Assembly: GCA_037013685.1 (NCBI GenBank)
Contig: CM072893.1
Coordinates: forward strand, 17,193,736-17,257,735
Source: Acridotheres tristis
Lineage: Eukaryota > Chordata > Aves > Passeriformes > Sturnidae
Direction of reading: 5' to 3'
Length of the DNA: 64,000 nt
Position 1 is the stretch's first letter, and each line of letters opens with the position of its first letter. Positions 11,560 through 20,830 of this stretch are shown piece by piece. Position numbers and translations under genes: made by a program. The notes under the pieces are model-generated. The model was not told where the DNA came from, did no database searches, and saw only the letters and a program-made list of their open reading frames with translations.

Positions 11560-11770
11560 TAGGGGTAATAAGAGAGGAGGTAATGGAACGTTCTCCAACT
11601 GGGCACATGTCAGAAGCCATTATATGTGGTGCAGATTTGCATAATTCAAGAAGCATCAAATTAAATTTGCATAATTCCTTTGATTACACTTGTTATTAAA
11701 TGTAAGTGACATTGATTTACAAAATGGCCCAATATAAGGTTAATAGCAAATGTCACCTTCCAGCAGGGTG
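11560..11770. promoter_or_regulatory. Candidate enhancer with two POU octamer motifs
   Basis: A ~200-base AT-rich, unique-looking island. The 13-mer ATTTGCATAATTC occurs at 11635-11647 and again at 11665-11677, same strand, exactly 30 bases apart. ATTTGCAT is the octamer bound by POU-domain factors. Nearby are TTTGATTACACTTG and TGACATTGATTTACAAAATG, suggestive of TCF/LEF- or SOX-like sites. Composition and motif density suggest a developmental enhancer; conservation and activity are unproven. Confidence 0.42.
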
Positions 11771-11774
11771 AATA

Positions 11775-11840
11775 GGGTGCGTGTGCGGTGGTGGTGGTGA
11801 TGGAGGAGGGGGAGAGGGGGGCCCGGGGAGGAAGGCGAGC
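11775..11840 (+). other. GGT/G-rich tract
   Basis: Starts as GTGCGGTGGTGGTGGTGATG and becomes GGAGGGGGAGAGGGGGGCCCGGGGAGG. G runs of 5, 6 and 4 plus shorter ones could form a quadruplex on the plus strand, though one run is interrupted by CCC. It directly abuts the octamer island. Confidence 0.5.
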
Positions 11841-14475
11841 AGACAATTGATTTCTGCTCCTCTCTCTTCCTTAAAGGGCTCAGGTCTCCTTTGCAGAGGG
11901 GCCCTTGTGTCTCCGAGGGCTGCACTGGCCTGTCACAGGGACACAGTGTCACCAGGACACCCTGCCAAGTGGCACTGGTGCCATGACTCGAGTCACAGCA
12001 TGGCTACTGAGCCAGCTCCCAATGGGAGCCAGGCAGGGTGGGAGGAGCAAAGAAAGCCAAAAAGTGTCTCTCCCAGGCCCAGGCATGCTGCCCAGGTGGG
12101 CAGGAAAAGAGGCTTGGATGGCATCTTTGCAGGAGAGTCTCATTGAGGCAAGTATTTTAAAATAGTATGTAAGGTGGATGTGGGTTGTGTCCAACTGGCA
12201 GGACACCCTCTACTTATGCTGGGACAGCACTGGGAGGGAGTGAGAGTGATGGTAAGAGCAATCCCTGAAATGCCACCTCTGATGACAGAGATTCCACAGT
12301 AAAAAACCCCACATTTGTGATTACAGCAAGACCTGTAAGTTATATGAAGAGCTGCGGCCATAAATCAAAAACTCTGTGCCATGCATACAGAGCTGCTGGT
12401 GACACAGGCCCATCACCACTGTCCCCCACCTCAGCCTGGTAGGACAGGACTTGGAATCAAACACTACCAGGGTACCCTAGGGGCTGTGACAGGAGTAGTA
12501 TGTCCATTTTGCTAACATAGGCCTTAGACCATCTTGAACACTTGCCCTGTGAGTAGATTCCGTCTCTGAACATTTTTTGTCTCTCTTCATTCTATACTTT
12601 TCTCCAGAAAGGGCATGTGATTTCATGCAGGGAAACTGACTGGTAAGTTTTGTAGGCACCTGAAGACTGTAGTGATAAAATGAAGTCATATGTGTACCAG
12701 AACAGGATGAATAGCATACTTCTAGTCACAAGCAGTTTCAAAGACATACATACCTAGCCATAACCTGGTTTTGGTTCTGCTGAAAGTATTTTTGCAAATC
12801 AAGAGGCTGACTGAAGGGGAAATAGAGACCCACAGCTACCTTTTTGGTTAAACTCTCTTGTTCAAGGTGAAAAAGGATGCTTCTTTTGGTATCAGCTCTG
12901 TTAACATTGTTTAATAGCATCCAAACAAAATTAGAACTAAATCTTTCTCTGAGCCAACTGTCAGAAGGGTTTTTCAGAATCGTCCAAAAGAAAAGGCACC
13001 CACTATTTGCAGCAGGAAGGATACAATGATTGGTGTAAAATTCCAGGTAGCTGCCATTTGCAGCTGATTTTTGTACTTTCATAAGCCTTCTGAAGCTCTA
13101 GAAGTTCGTGCCCAGGATGAAATCAGTGCACCCACCTTTCAGATACCAACATAATCACATGAAGCCAGGTCTCATAATCTAGATTATTATCTACTGAATG
13201 AGAGTCACGAAATGTATTTTACAGGCCTTTGGACAATCTAAAAGGAAGCTGCAGTATGAATATTTCTAATGCCCTACACAGTGTCCCAGATCAGTTGAAG
13301 AGCATTTCCTTGCTGCATCCCAAGTATCCAGTGCTTGCTCCACAGCAGAATTTATTATGACCCTTCTGAACCCAGATTCTCAAAGGTGCCAGCAATTTGG
13401 AGTGTCAAATTTCAGACAGTTGAAGAAAATATCTTTTTGAGGTTAAGCACATTTATAGTGGCTAATGGTTCAGGCCTGGGTTCCATTCCTGTTGTGAGGA
13501 AAGAAGATGAAGTGTCTGGGTTTGGTGGACTGACTTAAAAGGGTGAATGGAATATGCAGGACCATTGTGCACACCCTAGATTTCTTGGGAGCATACAGGA
13601 GGTGTCTGTGCAGTGTCATGGGATTGGTCTTTACTTTGAATATTTGTGTCTTTCGAGCAGGTGTTGTGCTTCCCTCTGCAAAGCAGCACTCCCCTGCGGC
13701 CTGGTGACAGGCCCCTTAATGCAGAAGACGCAGGTTGTATTCCCAGCCCTGTCAATCCTGTGCTCTCTACTGCATCCCTTCCACACCCGGGCACATCTTG
13801 GCTGGTGAGCCTGCAAACTCTTTGGAGCTCTGCTTCACATCCCTCTCTGTGCTCTCACAGACTGCTCGACACATTGGTTCCCAAGTGTGTGTCTCCTGCT
13901 TCCCTTCTGAGGCTGGCAGGGATGTTTGAGCAGGTCCTGACCCAGACCCCGTCAGGCTGCATCAACCCTTAATGCTTTACCTGAAAACCAGCTGCTGGCA
14001 GTACAGGTTTGCAGGATATTGCAGAGAGTGTTCCTCTGCAAGAGCTCTGTCTTGGAACTCTGTGTCAATCACACTCCCTGGCCATCATCACCACTCTGAC
14101 ATGGGGATGCTGACTTGAATGAGGAGAGTGAGAGCCTTGTTTTTAACATGGATTAAGGGGCTGTGACATTTGCTGCCAGGTTTGGAGGTGCAAGGGATCC
14201 CAGCCCAGACATGGCTGGTGCTCACGTGTGTGATTGAATCCTGGGCTATTTTCGTGCCAGCATAAGCCGTAACTCTCCCAGGTCAAAGTTGGCATGGGCA
14301 GAAGCAGTTAGCACTGGCAGCTGCTCCTGCTGCTTTGCCAGGGGAGAGGGTCATTTCTTTTCCCTTCCTCTTGCTAGTTTGGCAGCTGCCAGGCTGGTAC
14401 AGAGCTCCCCTTGCCGTCAGCAGGATGGGGAGCCGGGCTGGAGCCCCCAGAAGCTGGCAACAGGCGATCAGGCAG
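11840..14475. other. Noncoding stretch, nothing recognised
   Basis: Mixed composition, no repeat family recognised. Open frames up to 121 codons (11781-12146) are unremarkable. A (TAA/TAT)-poor, AT-moderate zone at 12840-13300 is unique-looking but without distinctive motifs. Confidence 0.5.
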
Positions 14476-14479
14476 CGGT

Positions 14480-14690
14480 GAGAGAGACTCTGATTAAGGG
14501 TAACCCTGGCTCTGGCTGACAATTGCTGACATCGTCATATTTAGCACCCGCATGCAGCGAGCCTGAGAGACACTCACGCACTGGGTGAGCCAACTGCAAA
14601 TTAATCGTCAGTTCATTACTGCTCTGTGCCTTTCATCCTGACAGCAGCCTTTCAAACGTGGATATAATTGGAAGGGTCCATGTGGCAGGA
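14480..14690. promoter_or_regulatory. Candidate conserved noncoding element
   Basis: Unique-looking sequence with retained CpGs (GACATCGTCATATTTAGCAC, CCGCATGCAGCGAGCC, CACTCACGCACTGGG) and CTGCAAATTAATCGTCAG, GTGGATATAATTGG. The mix of homeodomain-like AATTAATC and preserved CpGs is the reason for the call. Inference only. Confidence 0.35.
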
Positions 14691-14699
14691 ATTTGGTGA

Positions 14700-15185
14700 G
14701 GGCTGGGAGGGAGAGACCTCAGCTCCCCCTCTCCTTCCCTCTCTCTCCCTTTCTCAGGCTGAGTTCTGGGAACAAACAGCAAGCTTAGGACAGGCTGATG
14801 AAGGAAATTAATCTCTCCTTCCCCTGTATCTTGTCCAGGCCACCTACACCCCTTGACATACGTTGAGATCTTTGTACCAGGAGATCTGTTTGCATCCAGG
14901 AGGTTCCCTCAAGTCATAATTACCCTCAGCTTGCAAACAAAGTGTACAGAGCAGTAGGGTTGCCTGTGAGAACTTGAATATGTGCATCATTGTTATTGCT
15001 GGTGGTGGGTATTTCTGCTATGGTTATTAGTGTGCTGCTGAGAGGCCCTGCCTACACAGGCACAGTGGAAAGTGCATCTGCAGCCAGGAAGGTTTTACAG
15101 CAAGGGCCAAGGCTGAGGAGCAGAATTTACTTCTGCCATCCTTGGGTATTCATTCTCTGAAAAAAGACACAAACCCTTGGATTTT
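14700..15185. other. Noncoding stretch, nothing recognised
   Basis: Begins with a short CT-rich run (14722-14758). The remainder is unique-looking with no domain-bearing frame. Confidence 0.5.
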
Positions 15186-15189
15186 ATTC

Positions 15190-15340
15190 ATTATGGCGTG
15201 GCATGGAACACCATTCTGTGCCTCAGTTTCCCTGACGGTCAGAGTGATGTGAATATGCTCATCCTTGTGATGGGAACAGCCACTCCCCAGACACTGTGAA
15301 GTTATATCTGCTTCTCTAGAGTGCTTGGCAGGAGGAGGCT
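15190..15340 (+). repeat. MIR-like CORE-SINE
   Basis: Plus-strand MIR fragment: TCTGTGCCTCAGTTTCCCTG at 15217-15236 is a near-perfect match to the MIR core, followed by a diverged right part and TGTGAAGTTATATCTGC. The left tRNA-like head is not recognisable. Confidence 0.7.
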
Positions 15341-15344
15341 GCTC

Positions 15345-16035
15345 TGACAAAGCCACGGGGCATGAAATTATCCCAGGGGTAGGCATCCATGGCACTAGGA
15401 GTGTGGTGTGGGCTTGAAATTTTGTTTGGGTTTTGACTGATATTAGAAAATGGTATTAAAAAAAATTGTTGATGCAATCCCAGTGTGCTATTTACCACAC
15501 TTGAAAACAAAGGGAAGGGGTTTCTCAAAACTCTGTTTTTTTAATAGGAAACCACACTTGTGACATGACGGAGCTGGCTAGGGGTGATCAGGGAAAAAGG
15601 CTTTCTTTAGAAACCCCTTTAGAGGGAAACTAAACATTGGAGCACTTTTGGAAAATTGTTTTCCTAATTTTTACAACTTTTTCTAGTTGATGTGCAGGCA
15701 CCTTCCCAATGGCCTGTTCTGGTGGGCCCATCCTCTCCAAGCTCCCTCTGTGCAAGGGTCCAGTTCTGCCCTGAGGGATGCAACAGCTGAGGGTCTAAGG
15801 AGGGGGACCCAGCCTCAGAGACAGGCTGGGAGTCTGTGCTGACCAGGTGCCTACTGGAAAGCACATGAGAAGGGTTAAGCATTTCCAACAACCTGTTTTG
15901 TGACTTCCTGAGTTGTGTTAATTTGCTTCCCTCAATGGTCTAAAGGATGAGGCTGTGGTGCTTTTCTAGGAGACAGAGGGAGTCATGCCATGGGTACTCT
16001 GGCCCCCCTTCACCGTGTCCCCCCCTGCTCCTCCC
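15345..16035. other. Noncoding stretch, nothing recognised
   Basis: No repeat or exon recognised. A T run at 15536-15542 and an A run at 15458-15465 are the only low-complexity elements. Confidence 0.5.
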
Positions 16036-16039
16036 GTGC

Positions 16040-16260
16040 AAAAGTTATTGTCGTATTCGGTGGAGTCTCAGGTAGGCAGATGAATGGGAAATGTTCCTCT
16101 CCATTACTAGCTGCACTTGACTGGAGTCTCATTACATTACGATGGCGCTTTAGCAGGCGAATGGGCCTTGCGTCTGGGTTCCCAGCACCCCTCATACCTC
16201 CCTGATAACGTAAATTACCCTCCGCCTCATTGCCTCAAATGATCAAACATCAAATTGCTA
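16040..16260. promoter_or_regulatory. Candidate conserved noncoding element
   Basis: CpG-retaining, unique-looking text: GTCGTATTCGGTGGAGTCTC, ATTACGATGGCGCTTTAGC, GGCGAATGGGCC, CTGATAACGTAAATTACC, and CAAATGATCAAACATCAAAT. TGATAA and TAAATTA cores are present. It ends at a long A homopolymer. The enhancer reading is inference. Confidence 0.4.
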
Positions 16261-16262
16261 GT

Positions 16263-16335
16263 AAAAAAAAAAAAAAAAAAAAAAAAAAGGAAAAAAGAGA
16301 GGAAAAAAGAGAGAGAGGAGGGAAAGGAGAAAAGC
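16263..16335 (+). repeat. A26 homopolymer and adenine/purine tract
   Basis: An uninterrupted run of 26 A (16263-16288) is followed by ~45 bases of pure purine with GGAAAAAAGAGAGG units. No SINE or processed transcript precedes it and no target-site duplication is visible, so it is read as a simple repeat rather than a retroposon tail. Confidence 0.85.
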
Positions 16336-16600
16336 TGAACAGAACTATGGGTTGAATCTAGATGGTTTGTCAGCATCAAGAGACGAGTCAGCGGCTCTTA
16401 AGCACTTGCTAAAGATTAATCCATTGAAGGTTCTGAGCACGGTAATTTTGCTGACAATAAGTACACCTGTAAAATCCAAACAATGCTTTATAATTCCAAA
16501 TTACACCAGCCAAGACCTGCTGCTTCATTCTTTTGATCCAGGGAGGGGGGACACACACTTAACCTGTGTTTCTCCATCAACAGACTTCAGCAAATTCTGA
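16336..16600. promoter_or_regulatory. Candidate conserved noncoding element
   Basis: Immediately right of the A tract: GGGTTGAATCTAGATGG, AGACGAGTCAGCGGCTCTTA, AAAGATTAATCCATTGAAGG and CACGGTAATTTTGCTGAC. It contains GATTAATCC (a K50-homeodomain-like palindromic TAATCC core) and looks unique. Inference from pattern. Confidence 0.35.
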
Positions 16601-16839
16601 GAGACAGAGAGGCAGAAGTATGAGCACAGTACAGATTTATTGTTGATTTCGTGGTTGAACAATGTGCCAAATCCTCTGACCCCCTTTTATCCCTTGCTTC
16701 CTGTCCCCTGACAAATTTTCCAAGCCAGAAGAATAGGTCCAGGATGAACAAAACAAAAAAGTGGAGAAAAAGAGAGGGAGAGACATTGGGAGGGGAGGGA
16801 ACAGAGCAGGTACACGCAGGGCTGGTCGACTCTGTGCAG
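16601..16839. other. Noncoding stretch, purine-rich in part
   Basis: 16755-16810 is GA-rich. No gene or repeat family is seen. Confidence 0.45.
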
Positions 16840-17165
16840 AAAAATATGGATCTCGGCAGGGTAACGAGGCGCAGTGGAAAGAGGAGGCTATACGTCTTTT
16901 CTCAGTATTTAAACGTGTGCTTAATATGGCGCTCAGTGGAATGGTTAATCTGCTAATGCTGGTAGTGTTTGCTGTAGTACTCAGAGAAATGTTTACTGCA
17001 GTATTTCATGGGGATTGTGTTCTGGATGGCACAAAAGGAGGAACCGCTCTAGCGTACCGGGAAAATGTTCATTGCAAAATATACTGGAATATTAAGAGGT
17101 TTATTTAGTGGCGTACTTAGTATAATATGAAAAGAGTTAAGCAGAGAATGTTTTATTAATATTTT
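16840..17165. promoter_or_regulatory. Candidate conserved noncoding element
   Basis: AT-rich and unique-looking with isolated CpGs kept: GATCTCGGCAGGGTAACGAG, TTAAACGTGTGCTTAATATG, GGCGCTCAGTGG, CTCTAGCGTACCGGG, TTTAGTGGCGTACTTAG. A plus frame of 115 codons (16761-17108) overlaps but has no domain and I do not regard it as coding. Confidence 0.35.
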
Positions 17166-17235
17166 TGGGGTGTGGATGAATTTCAGTGCTCAGGAAGGTT
17201 ATGGAGAAGCAATTCCAGCAAAGGCTGGTTTTATT

Positions 17236-17307
17236 CACAGATTTATAGATCTTAAGACCATAAAGGATTCTTGGATCAGCTAATCTGACCTTCTGTATAA
17301 CATAGGT
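17236..17307 (-). mobile_element. Ancient CR1/L3-type LINE tail
   Basis: Reads as the antisense 3' end of an old CR1-clade LINE of the type abundant in turtles and crocodilians: AGATTTATAGATCTTAAGAC, then GATCAGCTAATCTGACCTTC and TGTATAACATAGG. About 70 bases remain. It lies about 20 bases from the palindrome at 17328. Confidence 0.65.
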
Positions 17308-17327
17308 ATATACAGTGTGGACATACC

Positions 17328-17476
17328 TCCTGATTCAGCAAAGCACTTTAAGCACTTGCTTAAATTTAAGTATTTGAGTTGCCCCATGGAAGGCAGAGAA
17401 AATAACCCTATTGAATCAATGGGACTATTCATGCTCTTAATGGGAAGTGGGTGTTTAGACATTTGCTGAATTTGGA
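17328..17476. mobile_element. Palindromic MITE remnant (Chompy-like)
   Basis: About 150 bases of imperfect inverted repeat. The left arm (17328-17389) starts TCCTGATTCAGCAAAGCACT; the right arm (17411-17476), read on the other strand, starts TCCAAATTCAGCAAATGTCT. Both arms carry the AGCACTTGCTTAAATTTAAG-like and TAGTCCCATTG-like parts. The element matches, from memory, a palindromic nonautonomous DNA element very abundant in turtle and crocodilian DNA. It has no coding capacity. Confidence 0.7.
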
Positions 17477-17479
17477 CCA

Positions 17480-20155
17480 CAAGAAGATAATGCAGCTAAA
17501 TGAGTAATTCATAGCCACCCATTTATTCAACTGCTTATGCTTTCTTTTCTGCTTGTGGATTGCTCTGGAGCCAATCGCCATTTCCTGCAATGTATTCATT
17601 GTTTGAAGCCATTCACTGAATAATTTCACTGAAAACTCTTTCTTGATAGCTTGCTCATAAACAGTTCATTGTGAATACAGGAATATATGCACATACATTT
17701 TAAGAATGCGTGAGTGCCCTCACTTTTGTGTGTTTGCATTAAATATGTGAACACCTATGAATGTGTGTGCACAAATGCAGAGTTAGGATCTTCAGCTACA
17801 ATAAAAGACACATTCTCTGACACTGGTGAGGTTGCACTGACTCTGACCACTTCCCAGTTTCAAGTTGCCTTTGTTTTGAGTGGACCTGTAATGTTTCTGA
17901 CCCTTGGCTGCAGGCAGTGAATCTTGAGGTCCAGTTTCCAATGCAAATATTTACCCAAGGAATTTTTTCACAACCATTTTTTTGTGGTTGTGATTTTTCT
18001 CCTCTGTCTATTTATTACACTCTGGTTTGCAACACATCCCTCACTGTAAAGTGATTTGCTGAGAATTTTACAGAAAGTGAAATGGAAGACGGTACAAAAT
18101 TAGTTGGAGTGAACTCAGCAAATCTAACTAACCACAGCCTGTGCCAGGCCCTTCATTCCCTCTATTAGCTCAACTTGTCATTAATCAGTCCAGAATTATT
18201 TTGAATGCACTGCATAGGGATTTTCCAAATCAGCCAGGGCATATCTTCCTCAAACAAGTATGTTTACAAACTGCTTGTGGCATGGAATCTGTCAATTAAG
18301 TGACATGACATGTTTTAAAAGGGAACAAAACTGAAGAGCAGGTACTATGAATGGGGCTGGAAGCCTCACCGGTGGAATTGTGTTTGTGCAGTGGCCAGCT
18401 CCAGTTCTCATGCAGACCTTACTGTGCATTATGCATTACAACATGGGAATAATTTGTTTCTGGTACAGGATGCCAAAAAGTCACACTGCTTTTTAGGATC
18501 CACTCACATTTTCAGAAAATCAAAGGAATTACCATGATATTTAGGAGTAGAGTTTGAATGACTATAAATTAAGAACTGAACTTGTAATTTCCTGCATCCA
18601 GTTTATTTTTCTTTTTTTATATTCCCCTCAGCATCAGAGAGGGTTGTGATGGAAACTAGATGTGAGCTGGGCAGTGGCAGCACTGGGACAGTTCATCTAA
18701 GCATGGTTGATACGTGTGAGATAAGTGAGAGTTTGAGATTTTCCAGCAATGACATGCAGAGAGCAGGGACACTGAAGACACTGTAGGACATGTGCTGGTG
18801 ATGCTGCAGAGCTGATCGGATGTTCCACATTCTCCTTTTGGGGTCCCGCCAGCTGTGGCATCTGAAATTGCTACTGAATATCCCTACCATTCATTTTCTT
18901 TCATTTGTCCAACTGAAAATTAAGAGAGTTTTGGTTTTCCCTGGTTAAACTAAGGTGGAAGTTTTTCTGGATATTCCAGTAAAGCAGAAGGACACTGTAA
19001 TTTTTTCCAGCCTCAGTGAGATGTGTTTTTACAGACAGCCATTGTCGTTTCTAGAAAAACAGTTGCGTTTAACAATGGGAAGTTATTTCAACACAAAAAA
19101 AAAATCAATTCTGATGATTCTTTTTCCAAAATATAAAATGAAATATCTTGACTTTTCAAATTTACCTCTTCATTTTCTATTCTTCCTTTGCAGGGGATGA
19201 TTGGCCAAATTCAGCAAGAGCTAGCTCAGCCTGAGGCAGCTAAAAACACGATTCAACCTGCAGATAAATTTCATTTGGTGAAGTGAAAAGAGAAACTGCA
19301 AGTCCTGATGTTGATTTCCAACAAAAGTTTGGTTGGCATGGCTTGTATCTGAAGTATCTTTAAAACAGAGTGTGACTCCTTCTGCCAATATTTGCATGGC
19401 ATTCAAAACAAGAGGGAGCATTTGGAGCTATTTAATGCTAAGGGAAAAGGTTGCAAGCATGGGAGGGATGGTGTTTGTATGGGCCCTGGCAGAGGTTTAT
19501 TTACACTGTGGCTCAGTTGTAGTCCAGTCTGCCTCTGTCAATGTAGCTCTCTTTTTAATGAAGAGTTTACCACTTGTACATGCAAAGAGACATTTAGGTG
19601 TTAGCTTTGTTTGCCAATAAAGACTGTCCATTAGCTATCTTAATCCTCTGTCTGTCCTAACAGGCTGAATCACAAAAACAAAACCTATAAAAAAAGAAGG
19701 TCCATCTATAATACTGTTGTAAATGAAAGAAATCCCCTTCCCATTTTTCTTTTTGGTTTCAGATTGAAATATCTTGTTTTACTCAAGCTTCTCCTTCTGA
19801 AAGTTGATGTATTTTTTACTGAAAAGAAATGGAAACTGGTGGCAGAGAATTTGCTAAGGGAATAAAACCATTGACTGCTTTCAATATTTTGCACGGAAAT
19901 TAAAACAATTTTGGGAACTATTCTGGGCTGAACTTCCAGCAGGTACAGAGGTAAGTGGGACTAGTTTTTGCTTACCCTACTCATGAACTTCCCAACATTG
20001 TTTTGGACGAAATGCAAAATCAAATCCTGCAAGATGTGATCATTTAGGGTACTGTGGCATATTTTGAAACAGTAGGACTGTTAGCCCCAGCATTTTGGCC
20101 AAATTCCAGCCTGGATAATTGCATTCTGCCGGCCCATATTCAAGCCTGCAGTTTG
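17480..20155. other. Noncoding stretch, mostly AT-moderate
   Basis: Unique-looking throughout, no exon or repeat family recognised. A perfect 8-base stem (CACAACCA at 17969-17976, TGGTTGTG at 17985-17992) flanks a T-rich loop. A GAG|GTAAGT donor-like string lies near 19950 without a partner acceptor. 19080-19145 is A-rich. Confidence 0.5.
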
Positions 20156-20157
20156 AA

Positions 20158-20210
20158 TGGGAAAAAAAAAAAAAACAACAACAAAAAAGAAAGCCCCCCC
20201 AAAAAAGGAG
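20158..20210 (+). repeat. A-rich low-complexity tract
   Basis: A14 from about 20162, followed by CAACAACAAAAAAG and a C7 run then A6. It is a short compound simple repeat with no associated retroposon body. Confidence 0.7.
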
Positions 20211-20684
20211 TTATCATTTCTCCTCCAAGAAGTCCTGCTGTGTGATAATCGATGCTTTTCCACCCTAGAAGCAGCTGCATTTGGGAAACATTGCCTATAT
20301 CATCCTAGTTCTTCTGCCCATTGGATAAAAACTGCTGTGGAGATGACCAGCCCCTTTGTGAGAATAAAGCAGCAGAGCTGACCGGGATGGAGCTGTGGTG
20401 CTTTGTGCCAGCCCTGTCATAACTGCACAACCTTCACTCTACGAAGCCCAGAGTCCTGTGTAAGGGCTGGGTCCCCTGTCATCTGCTGGGCTCTTTGTCT
20501 TTCCAGCAGCCAAGGGCTGGGGGTACTGGGAGGATGCACAGCCAGAGGAGAGGACAGGCTGGCATCAGACAGAAGAGGGAGGTCTCACCAGCGGGCTTGA
20601 CCCGTGTCTGTAATTTGTAAAGAGCATTTTTACACCAGATCAATGCTTTCCTCAGCATTTTAATGCACCCCATTGGTGTCCTTA
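20211..20684. other. Noncoding stretch, nothing recognised
   Basis: Ordinary composition; no frame of interest and no repeat. Confidence 0.5.
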
Positions 20685-20830
20685 AACTCTAATGATGCAG
20701 TCTGTGAGAAGCTGCCATTTATTACCCACAGATGGGGTGATAATTATTGACAAGATTGTAACTAATAATTAAGCCCATTTGCTCCTTTAAACAAGTTGGT
20801 GTGAATTATTTGCAGGGAGTTCTTTAGCAG
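20685..20830. promoter_or_regulatory. Candidate conserved noncoding element
   Basis: AT-rich island with CTGCCATTTATTACCCACAG, GGGGTGATAATTATTGACAA, TGTAACTAATAATTAAGCCC and GTGAATTATTTGCAGGG. Dense TAAT/ATTA homeodomain-type cores in unique-looking text. Inference only. Confidence 0.38.

Noticed and set aside
16263..16288. A26 run as a retroposon poly(A) tail
   Set aside because: No SINE, LINE or processed-gene body precedes it and no target-site duplication is visible. Birds have little LINE-1-type poly(A) retroposition.
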